From Ganoderma boninense (taxonomy: Eukaryota > Basidiomycota > Agaricomycetes > Polyporales > Polyporaceae), in the NCBI GenBank assembly GCA_002900995.3, contig CM035307.1, positions 1,178,001-1,242,000 on the forward strand: 64,000 nucleotides of DNA. The letters are read 5' to 3'. Numbering within the stretch: the first letter of the stretch is position 1; every line of letters begins with the position of its first letter. This document shows positions 34,857 through 43,914 of this stretch, one piece after another. The notes beneath the pieces were generated by a model. It was not told the DNA's origin. It did not search any database and saw nothing but the letters and a program-made list of their open reading frames with translations. The position numbers and the translations under genes are program-made.

Positions 34857-36792
34857 ATGGCTGCCAGTGCGGCCGACGTCCGGAGCATCCTCTCCATACC
34901 TAACCCCCCTGCTGCTGGGCCATCTACTCAAGCCAAGAAACCTCAAGCGGCGGAACGCGCGAAGAAACCGGAGGGAATTCCAAGGGAGCTCTATGCACTC
35001 ATCGGGCCGACCGCACCTACACTTGTTACTCAGTTTGCGAAGCCGAGGCTCAAGCAGAAGCCGAACCTTGGCGGGGCCGGACGCGTTAGATGGCATGTCA
35101 AACTGGACGCTGTATGTGCGGAAGTCACATATTGACTGACTTGGATACCGGACCGCATAGGGAATGGCGTCCATTCAAGAACGGGGCGCGACGCGATGGA
35201 CTCGTGCTGTCGCATTGGGCGAAGACCAGTACACCCGAGGATGCTGGTATGTCCTAGAAGCATTTGAAGGCTGCGCGATATAAATTTGCTGCGCTAGAAT
35301 ATACTTTCGCCAAGTACAATGTCCCTGCCACCCCGTATGTGTACTCCCAAGAGGAGTACAGTAGGCTCTTGGAAGGTACATTTCGCGCAATCCCATAGCT
35401 CACATCCAATGCCTAATTTATCTGGCACACAAGATCCAAAATGGACCAAGGAGGAGACGGACTACCTGTTTCACCTCGTGCGCGACTACGACGGCCGATT
35501 CTTTGTGGTTCATGACCGGTATGAATTCCCGGGAAGGCCGGAGCGGTCTCTTGAAGTCAGTTGTGTCATGATGTACCACGCGTCTTCGGGAACTCATCTT
35601 TCTACCGCACAGGAGTTGAAGGACCGATATTTCAGCGTGTGTCGAAAGCTGGTGCGGAATCGACCGTGGGCTGGAGACGAGGCAAGCAAGTTGGCCCTCA
35701 TCTCTTCCCTCACCTACGACAAAGGCGAGACATCCCCATTCCTTTGATAGGAGGTCTCCCACGTTAACGTCGCTCTTTCGACAGACAAAGAGATTCTTCG
35801 CAAGCAGTATGTGGCAAGCCTAGAGAACCGTACTCCCGAGCAGATCGCCGAAGAAGACGCTCTGTACTTCGAGCTTGAAAAGCTGAAGGAGAACGAGCGT
35901 CGTTTCAAGAAGGACCGTGATGAACTCCTTCGCACTCTGTGCGGCATCGAGTCCGGCTTGCCAGATATTTCGATGGACGACGACGGCCTTGCGAGCACCG
36001 CACTGGATACGAAGAAGAAAAAGAAGACCGTCGCCGGCAGCGTCGAGCCTCAGACTCCTATCACACCTTCCGCCTCAAACGTCATCGCGCTTCCGCAACC
36101 TCTACCAAAGAAGTCCGCTGCGAAGTCTGCAGCCTACGGTCAGTCATCCCCTTCAAAGGGACAAGGGTTGTGGACTGACTCTTGACCACCCAACAGACGC
36201 ACTGCACTGTATTGTCCGCACCGAGGTCGAGCAGGCGGCTGGCTCCTCGACTAAGGCAGCACACGTCCCAGTGCACCTTCGGAGCTACAAGCTCGCGCAG
36301 CCCAAGACCGCCATCGCGCCCCGCGTGTGCCAGCTGCTGGGCGAGCTCGGCATCTCGCACTCGCGCCTCGTCATGCCGACGCGCGACAACCTCGCAAAGT
36401 TCGCGTCGCTCATCGACGCCGCGCAGCAGCTCGTCGAGATCAAGAAGGCCGTCGACAAGCACGAGCAGGACATCAAGGTGAGCAAGGCGCGCCTCGCGAC
36501 GCTGCGCGGGGAGAACCCAGAGGGTGGCGACGGCGACGCGCTGGGGACCCCTGTGCCGATGGACGTGGACGATGGCGCGGACGCGGAGGGGGAGGTGGAC
36601 GGGCGGGCGCAGAGCGTGATGAGCACGAGGAGCACGCGCAGTCGGAAGCAGGTGCGTTTCTTGCTACGTGTCAGCGAGGTGACCTGTGGCTGATGTTCAT
36701 GTGGTGCTTTTGTGTAGGGTCGTCGGTCAATGTCTATTTCGTCGGTGGATACTGCTGGTGGGCCGAACCCGAAGCGGCAGAAGCAGCGTTAG
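34857..36792 (+). CDS. SWC4: SWR1/NuA4 complex subunit SWC4 (DMAP1 family)
   Basis: Chromatin subunit shared by the SWR1 remodeller (H2A.Z exchange) and the NuA4 acetyltransferase. Start ATG 34857. Recognised blocks: [55 protein letters not shown], the SANT-like [20 protein letters not shown] with [19 protein letters not shown] and [18 protein letters not shown], and [21 protein letters not shown] coiled coil ([20 protein letters not shown]) and the conserved C-terminal [20 protein letters not shown] with [15 protein letters not shown] follow. At least seven introns. The tail is acidic then basic (PKRQKQR). No frame break seen. Confidence 0.93.
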
Positions 36793-37061
36793 ATGGGTTT
36801 GGATATATGCACTGTATCGTAGTCCTTTCTTGTGATTTGTAACATACGTTTGCACCATTTCATGACCGTCGACGGGGTGTCAGTGAGTGCTTTGTCCCCG
36901 TGAGCGCGTCGCGACTCTCCAGTACGCGTTAGTGGCTGCCCCGCCGCGCGCCTGCTCGTGTCACTTGCTGTCTTTGCTACTGCTACTACCACTCCTTCTG
37001 CAGCTGGTTGCACTCGAGGTCTCTGGAGCTAGTGCAGCCCTCCTGTTCGAAAGCTCCTGGA

Positions 37062-38559
37062 ATGCTCAGCTTGCTCACACGCAGACCACCTATCCGCATT
37101 GCGCGCACACCAGCTGCACTACGTTGGCTTGCCTCCAGCTCTGCACCCACCCCTCACCACTCTATATACATCTCTAATTCGACGGACCCATACTTCAATC
37201 TTTCATTCGAGGACTGGTATGTTAGCAAGCCTTATGCCAGCCCTTCTGCGTTGACGCGGACTCATCGCAGGTTATTCCGGCACAAATCCCCAGAAGAACC
37301 TTTACTGCTATTGTACCGCGATGACCCGTGCGTCGTCATAGGCAGGAACCAGAACCCCTGGAAGGAGGTGAACATACGCGCGGCGCGTCGGGCAGGGATA
37401 CCCTTCATACGGAGGCACAGCGGAGGGGGCACGGTATACCATGTACGACCCGTCCCATTGCGGCCAAATGTTGGTGGGCTGTATTCATGCGGGAGGGATG
37501 ACGTAGGACTTGGGGAATACCAACTTCTCGATACACCTCCCGAGAGCGTCGTTCGACCGCCATGCGACGGCCGAGGTCGTGATGAGGGCGGTATGCTCTC
37601 TGGGCATAGACGCGAACGTGAACGACCGCAATGACATCTGTGTGGGGAAGGACAAGATATGTCGCGTGCCTTCGTCCCTCGTCCCCCTGTGCCGTTGTGC
37701 TTACGGTTCGCCCGCCCTTACGTGTCAGGCTCTGCGTACAAGATCGTGAAAGACCGAGCGTACCACCACGGAACGATGCTCATTTCGACAAGGCTGGATA
37801 CGCTCGGTGAGCTGCTCAAATCTGGGAAGGTGCGTCCGACCGTCGAGTGAGAGCACTTGCGTCACTTCACTGAGGAAATAGTGATGCAGGACACAATGGA
37901 GACGCGTGGAGTCGCGTCGGTGCGCTCGCCCGTGTGTAACTTGCGACAGCGGTACGACCATGTGAACCACGAGAGCTTTGTGCAAGCCGTCGTGGATGCG
38001 TTCCGGACGGAGTATGACGTACATGAAGAGGTACGAGCTGCCCATATACCATTGCCAGTAGGCTTTACAATGACCTTGATATGTCAGGTACAAGTCGTCA
38101 ACGACTCGGACGGGACGCAGAACATTGAACATGTCCAGCGAGGCATGAAGGAGCTCAAGGTAGGATTGAATGCAGCGCGGTGTGCATCGTGGTTCTGAAG
38201 AGACCCATGACAGACCTGGGACTGGGCCTTCGGCAAACGCCAGAATTCACGTACAAGATAGAACGTGGATTCTCGTGGGGAGCGGTAGTAAGCCTTCGCC
38301 ATCATGATCAACTCCGTATTCAATCTCATGGCTCTTCTAGTCCGCAGAAATTCGGTCAAAACATGGCATCATCCTATCATGTTCTTTGGCATTCCCTGAG
38401 AACGCGGAGGAATCTTTGAAAGAGCGACTTGCGGTGCTAGCCACGAGGATGCAGGGGCAACGATACGGCTTCGTGGACGACAACGTCGCACTGTTGGCCG
38501 AGGGGGACGAGCGTGTGGCTGGGGTATGGGAGTGGCTGAGAGCAGAGATGGATAGCTGA
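37062..38559 (+). CDS. Lipoate-protein ligase / lipoyltransferase, mitochondrial
   Basis: BPL/LplA-fold enzyme of the fungal Aim22/Lip3-type group that attaches or transfers lipoate to mitochondrial dehydrogenase subunits. The N-terminus (MLSLLTRRPPIRIARTPAAL) is a good mitochondrial presequence. Motifs: NSTDPYFNLSFEDWLFRH across intron 1, DDPCVVIGRNQNPWKEVN, GIPFIRRHSGGGTVYHDLGN, TNFSIHLPR, DRAYHHGTMLISTRLDTL, METRGVASVRSPVCNL and the C-terminal TPEFTYKIERGFSWG. At the expected KISGSAYK motif the best splice reading gives KICSAYK, so the junction at about 37660-37732 is uncertain. The stop at 38559 converges on NDUFA1, 80 bp away. Confidence 0.88.
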
Positions 38560-38639
38560 CGAGTTCGGTTTCTGTATTCGCTCGCGGGGGTGATGGTGCG
38601 CAATCTATTGCAGATGAAGGAGAGCGTTGTGCTACGGTA

Positions 38640-39080
38640 TCATGAGGTCTTCTCGGTGTACCAGACGCTGTTTGTTTCGAAATCTTCTGGTGCATGTGGC
38701 TCCGCCTAGGATCAAGGGCACAATGAAGCAACAAATGACGGTGGCAAAGCCTGTTTCACGCACCTGCTGCCCCCGCTTATGGCCCGTCAACCGCTTGTCC
38801 CGGTCCATCATCATGTCGTCCCAAGCATCGACGTTATAACGCACGGGCTAAGACGGTCCAAAGGTCAGCTTTGGAAGGGGTCCGTAGACCCAACAGTATC
38901 GGTGAAAGGTACCTTGCCCTGGTTCTGAAGTCTCTTAGAGGTGTTCAAGAGCGTGCCAGTGGCAGCGAACATAACGGTCACAAGCCCTGGTGGAGTCAAA
39001 CAATAAATCCCAACATTTGAATATAATTAATGTTTTCCTGACATACCGAACGGGATGAGGGCTTCGAATGGAACCGGCAT
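38640..39080 (-). CDS. NDUFA1: NADH dehydrogenase (complex I) subunit NDUFA1 / MWFE
   Basis: Small single-pass membrane subunit of mitochondrial complex I, easily missed because it is cut into four short exons: 39080-39047, 38986-38913, 38847-38764, 38705-38640. Phases agree, giving 85 residues. Text: MPVPFEALIPFGLVTVMF with the transmembrane helix, TSKRLQNQGKPVRYNVDAWD, DMMMDRDKRLTGHKRGQ, and the end APEDFETNSVWYTEKTS. This fits the fungal MWFE family closely. It is the third complex I gene within 7 kb. The sequence is intact. Confidence 0.93.
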
Positions 39081-39772
39081 GGCGAATGAGTCGGGAGAAG
39101 GACAGGTAGTAATGCGAGGCTGCGACCAGCGACCGCACGCGAAGCGCGCCGGGCTCGGGCGATTGTTTGCTCGTGTTAGGATCTCAAGGACATACATCCA
39201 TATTTAGAAATCATACTGAACGGCGTTGCGATTCTGTCAGTGACATCACTTCATATCGATCTAGGGCCTTATTCGGCCATTCTGATCAGACTGCCTCTTC
39301 TCACCACATTGTATACAGCAATCATATCTTTCACTTGAAACGTTACTTATTTTCTATGTATTACGCGGAAAGTAGTGAGGCCATTGGTCCCCAGTACCCC
39401 TGGTTAAGCTCGGCAGGCACAATCGTTTAGTGAAACACATGAAGGTCCTTTTTTATGGGTAGAGAGAACGGGGACCACATAAATACCTAAATGTCATAGA
39501 GTAAGTGCTCGATGACTCTAGGTCCAAGTAGACTTTCGGCGCTAAACAGCAATTTCACCGGCCTACACTCTACAGCGATGAGTCGACAAAATCAGTACCA
39601 GTCCTACATACAACACCTATGACTATACATGTGTCTGACGGTGCTTCCTATGTACTTGATACAGAAGAGGGAGCAGCCCGAAGGCGAAGGTCAGAAGAGG
39701 CATGCGAGGAAGCGCCGCATCGGGAAAGGGAGCAAACAAAGGTAAACATGGTCCGTGCGCACCCTCCCTGGG
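39081..39772. other. Intergenic region between NDUFA1 and the U2 snRNA gene
   Basis: About 690 bp, AT-richer than the surroundings, holding the NDUFA1 promoter and the upstream control region of the U2 gene. No coding potential recognised. Confidence 0.5.
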
Positions 39773-39777
39773 TATAA
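39773..39777 (+). promoter_or_regulatory. TATA box of the U2 snRNA gene
   Basis: GGGTATAAGAG lies 30 bases before the predicted U2 5' end, the normal TATA spacing. Confidence 0.6.
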
Positions 39778-39802
39778 GAGCGGCGGCCAGACATCGTGAA
39801 TC

Positions 39803-39990
39803 CTTACCACTCTGGCCTTTTGGCTTAGATCAAGTGTAGTATCTGTTCTTAATAGTTTAACCACTATTATGGAGGCACCGCCTCCATTATTGGTTATCTA
39901 ATTTTTGCCGCCCTTGTCCCTCGAGCTCTGCTTGCAACTCGGGGGCGCGATGACCTTGCCACTGCACTGCCGGCTTGTGTCGTCGGGGGA
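39803..39990 (+). ncRNA. U2 spliceosomal snRNA
   Basis: U2 RNA of the major spliceosome, which base-pairs with the intron branch site. The most conserved block is present: GGCCTTTTGGCTTAGATCAA from 39813, then GTGTAGTA (branch-site pairing, 39834-39841) and ATCTGTTCTT. Stem IIa (39851-39868, AATAG...CTATT) and stem IIb (39869-39887, ATGGAGGC...GCCTCCAT) fold. An Sm site AATTTTTG follows at 39900-39907, then a CCCTCGAG...CTCGGGGG stem. Stem IV pairs 39948-39954 with 39979-39985. The 5' end is set about 10 nt before GGCC by analogy and the 3' end just after stem IV, giving about 188 nt. Both ends are approximate. Confidence 0.95.
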
Positions 39991-40549
39991 TCTCCTTTTT
40001 CTTTTCGTTGCCGCCTTGCGACCTGCCATTTGGCTGGAAACTTGCGGTGGTGAATGGATCAAGGATCTTGTTGGGTTGCTCTCGTTGGCTCCGTCATCAT
40101 ACTACATGGTTTTTGGCCGGTATGATAGCAAACAATGTACTCATTTCTTTGACGCGGTTAATATGGTTGCGCTACATGTGTGGAGAGTCATGTTCAACAA
40201 CGCAGGAATCGGGGTGAACTTCTCAGGGACAATAATGTTGTCACACAGATGCTTGAAGGTAGAGGGTACCAATATGGACAACGGGTAGGTTTTTTGGGCA
40301 ATGTGGCGTCATGAAACACAACATAAAGTTTTACTGTAAGTGCGGTGAAGGGCAGCCATGGCGGTGCCTTACTTCTGACTTCGCAGAACTCATCGTAACT
40401 CATCCGGACAGAGGCAGAGCGCAGCATGTGAAGTGCCTGTGATCATTCTTGGATCAGCCGGCCATAGAAGATTAAAAGTATGCATGAGGACCTCACCCAC
40501 CAATTGGTATCAACTCAGGCTGAAGCTGCGCCTTCTGAGTGCTTCTATT

Positions 40550-41415
40550 CGCGACCCAGTTCAACGATTGGGTCGAGCTCGATGTTCTCCTCGCGGATGT
40601 TGATGCTCCAGTCGATCACCTCTTCATCGAAGTCAGTGAGAAGGGCTTAGAGCTGCGTACGCAGCGCAGCGATCGAGCGAACGTACCGGCACTGCGGTTA
40701 CACCTCTACCTTGGCTGCTTCAGCCCACCCTCAGTCCCGTGCTCAGTCTACGCTGGTCGAGCGGCGAACACGTACGGCCACCAAGCGATGGCTTCTTCGT
40801 CTGCTCTGGCTGCGTAACCGAAGCTGTGAGTAAAAGCCCCGTTCAGGCCCGACGCGGGCCCATCCACTGTGGTCGTGCTTCGCGCGTTCAACCTCTCGAT
40901 GATCGAACCTGTGGTATCGAAGCTCATCGACGTGGATGCTGACACCGCTGCGTCCTTAGGCCGCACGCAGGCTGTCCCTTAATTTCGGATGCATTGCCAA
41001 ACTTTTTAGTCCGCTCTAAAGGAGGAGAGGACACATCCATCGACGAGCTCGCGCGCCACCAAGCAAGATAAAGCAAAGGTCAGGAAGGCGAACGTACCGG
41101 GCGGGACCAGTTGCAGGCAGAGATCCGCAGCCCCGAAGCTCAGGTTCAACGTTCATCTCCGAGAAGACTCCCAGGCTGCCGTGATAGACACGCCGCAAAC
41201 ACGACGCGAAATTCCGCGAAGGATCGGAGCGAGTCTTCGGGCCCGTGGCAGTATACGCAGATGACCTCTCGTTCCCTCGAGAGCAGCGCAGTGACGAGGC
41301 TACAGGACTTAATGTCCTGATGTCTGGGAAGAGAGCATAAGCTTGATCCGAGCAAGCGATGCGAAGAGACGGCCTCACCTCAAGCTTACCTCTATGAAGT
41401 GGAACATGTAGTTGT
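40550..41415 (-). pseudogene. Unrecognised exon-like segments, possible gene or gene remnant
   Basis: On the minus strand several segments look like exons but do not assemble into one clean frame. NNYMFHFIE ends at a good donor (GAG/GTAAGC, about 41390). After a CAG acceptor at about 41315 the text continues DIKSCSLVTALLSREREVIC to a stop near 41146. A middle segment around 40940-40750 includes FDTTGSIIERLNARST and ADEEAIAWWPYVF. A last segment (40640-40550) reads DFDEEVIDWSINIREENIE and LDPIVELGRE then stop, with GC-rich third positions typical of genes here. I do not know the family. It could be an unmodelled gene with frame errors or a decayed copy. Confidence 0.3.
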
Positions 41416-41928
41416 TGGGATAACATGAGAAGTAGGCATAAGGTAACATAAGTTTATTTCATAACGCGACATGCCCGAGATGCGTTCGGCGGCGCCCTCG
41501 CGACTGTGACGTCGCGAGTCCTTCGGCTACCGTGCAAACACACCGTACGCATGGCTATAACAGAGACAGAGACAGATGTAGAGATGGAGGGGTGGGTAGC
41601 ATATCCAGCACGAGCGGTGATACATGGGGAGGATACATCATGATAGGTATGGTGTATTGTATATAAAGGGTACATTCCACTAGAAGACGAGCACGAGAGC
41701 AGAATCAGCAACAGACAAGGAAACATTGAACACTTCACAACACGACACAGCGACGTAGGGTGGGAGTGTACGTAGGTGGCGGCACGTATGTGGAGAACGG
41801 TGCGCAGGCCCAAACGGGGTAATGGGCGCGCAGAGGAGGGTGCGCTCCGCAGCAGGTGGCGAGCGTTTTCGTCAAGACAGCAGGCGAGCATGTGTGCTAG
41901 GATGGCGGACAGGACGCCGACATCGTCG

Positions 41929-42942
41929 CTAAATCGCCGACAGGCAATAGAACACGACGAGCCCGCCGACGGCGCCGGCGATGAGGATGTCGAAGAATGT
42001 GTTACGGATCCATCGCGGGTCCTGGGGGTATGACCCCACCCTCTCGTTGCGCTCGCGGTTCAAGCCGCGGTCGTAGTCGTACGGCTCGAGCATGCCATCC
42101 GGCTGGGGGCGCAACGCAGGCCGCGGCGGGGTGGTCGCGAACTCGACGAGGGCGTTGACAGCACCCTCGTCGCGGCCGACCGCGATCCTCCACGAATCCT
42201 CGCGGCCGGGGAATGTGCGCACGGGCGTAGCGAACTCCTCCTTGAAGCCCGGAACCTCTGCAGGGCCGCGGTCGAGGTGCACGATGCGGGTATAGAGGCC
42301 TTCGGCCCGCGCGGCGGACGTGATGACGGGGACCTGTGAGCGCGGGCTGGAGTAAAGGGAGGCGAGAGGGGTGCCTCGCCGGAGGACACTGGAGAGGCGG
42401 CGGGTCACGCGCTTGATCACCGTCGCTGAGGACCTGTTCGACGACGTGTCCGAGTCGTCGCCCTCTTCGGTGGGCACTGATGGCTCATACTCCTGGTGAT
42501 ACTCATGGTCGGGTCCCTGCGACCCAGTAGACCTATGCTCCACCTCCTCGATCTCCTCGTCGTCGTCGTCGTCGGCATCGACGTCGATCACCTCACGCAC
42601 TGGCGGGGGAGACTTGAAGGGCTGCTGACGGGAAGGGGAGCCCTGCGAGTCGCCGTCGCGCTCGGTAGAGACCCAGCTGGAGCCGCGCTCGGGGACGACA
42701 TGGGAACGGGACTGCTTGGCGTACGAGGCAGGCTCGGTCCAGTTCGGGTTCTTGCGCTCCCAGTAGCCCGACGCGGATGGGTTGAAGTCGAAGGGCGGAG
42801 GGACAGCGCCGGCGCGTTGGGGCGACGCGGGCGCAGAATCGTCGCGCGGGCAGACGGGGGCACCGTTAGGCCGCTTGTGGCCTGCCATGAGGTGCCCGCA
42901 CTTCTGGCAGACGGGCTTCTTCCTAGTAGAGCCTGTAATCAT
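41929..42942 (-). CDS. Uncharacterised tail-anchored protein with an N-terminal zinc-knuckle-like motif
   Basis: I do not recognise this protein. From ATG 42942 (MITGSTRKKPVCQKCGHLM) a small Cys/His cluster appears within the first 35 residues (CQKCGHLMAGHKRPNGAPVC), like a zinc ribbon or knuckle. A disordered middle follows with an acidic run (DVDADDDDDEEIEEVE) that could act as a SUMO/charged patch, then a more ordered part (YTRIVHLDRGPAEVPGF, SWRIAVGRDEGAVNALVEF). The end is a hydrophobic helix (FFDILIAGAVGGLVVFYCL) and three more residues, a classic tail anchor. The open frame continues upstream to 43221 without an ATG, so a 5' exon is possible. About 337 residues in one exon. Confidence 0.7.
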   Translation of the reverse strand: MITGSTRKKPVCQKCGHLMAGHKRPNGAPVCPRDDSAPASPQRAGAVPPPFDFNPSASGYWERKNPNWTEPASYAKQSRSHVVPERGSSWVSTERDGDSQGSPSRQQPFKSPPPVREVIDVDADDDDDEEIEEVEHRSTGSQGPDHEYHQEYEPSVPTEEGDDSDTSSNRSSATVIKRVTRRLSSVLRRGTPLASLYSSPRSQVPVITSAARAEGLYTRIVHLDRGPAEVPGFKEEFATPVRTFPGREDSWRIAVGRDEGAVNALVEFATTPPRPALRPQPDGMLEPYDYDRGLNRERNERVGSYPQDPRWIRNTFFDILIAGAVGGLVVFYCLSAI

Positions 42943-43914
42943 GCCGCCGGCTAGGGGATTGTCGTCTTGGAGGGAGGAGGGACAGTCGCGCTGGGTGATG
43001 GCGGCGGAAAGACTCTTGCTAGACCTGATGGACGGGGTGTCAAAGGTCAGATTGGCTCCGTGCGGAATCGAAATCCGATAGAGCTCGATGAGAAAAGACG
43101 AGGAACAAGGAGGGTGCGCAGCAGCTAGGAGAGGAGGGGAGACATACCCTTTTGACACGGGGGATCGCTTGAGCGAGGGCTCGGGAGCACAACAATGGGG
43201 AAGGGCATTCTTAAATACCACTCACCCGAGAAGCCAACACACTAAGGTTCAATAGGCCGCAGAAGGAGAGACAAGAGCCGGGGCGAGGCGTCGAGGACGG
43301 GAGATGAGGACGCGAGAGGAGAAAGGAGGGTGAAGAGGCGGGGGAGGCGGAGGACAAGAAGCTCCCTCGCTCGAGGCACATCTCTCAAATGGGCGCTAAC
43401 GGGCGCCTCCTATCGGCAACATCTCCGCCAACGCGGTGTCGTGACTTCTTCAACATCGTATCCCTCCCGAGCCACACGAACAATTAGCGACTCAAGAGGC
43501 GTTCAAGGCGACTCGAGAGGGCTACTGCGATCCACCCAGGCCAATTGTCCTTAGGGCTTACCTGGTGCGGGGCACCCATGAATGAGGCTGTTGCTCCTAG
43601 GCCTCCGCCGGTTGCGATGCACCTCGATCAAACTCTATATTATAAAAGTGTCGTTATCAGTCCCGCCTTCGCGAAGACCGTCGTATGTACACGGCGAGCA
43701 TCCGAACCATTAGAGACTAGGGTACGTGCTGGTACATGCTGATACATGAAGCAGGGAGAAGGCAAGCCAGGTCGTAAATTCGTAGCATGTCATAACACAA
43801 CCTTCCATCGTCCAAGGCCGGGGAATAAGTTACCGCCCACTAAGTATTCTATCTATGTGCGATCCTGAGATCCTCAAGCTCTGTACGTAGCTAAACTCAG
43901 CCGTACCCGGCGCG
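42943..43914. other. Intergenic, nothing recognised
   Basis: About 970 bp holding the 5' side of the tail-anchored protein gene and the 3' side of the Kha1-type gene. GTGAGTGG on the minus strand at about 43221 could be a splice donor of a non-coding first exon. No other feature seen. Confidence 0.4.

Noticed and set aside
39905..40288. Plus-strand open frame of 127 codons
   Set aside because: It begins inside the 3' half of the U2 snRNA gene and has no motif or splice support; treated as a chance frame.
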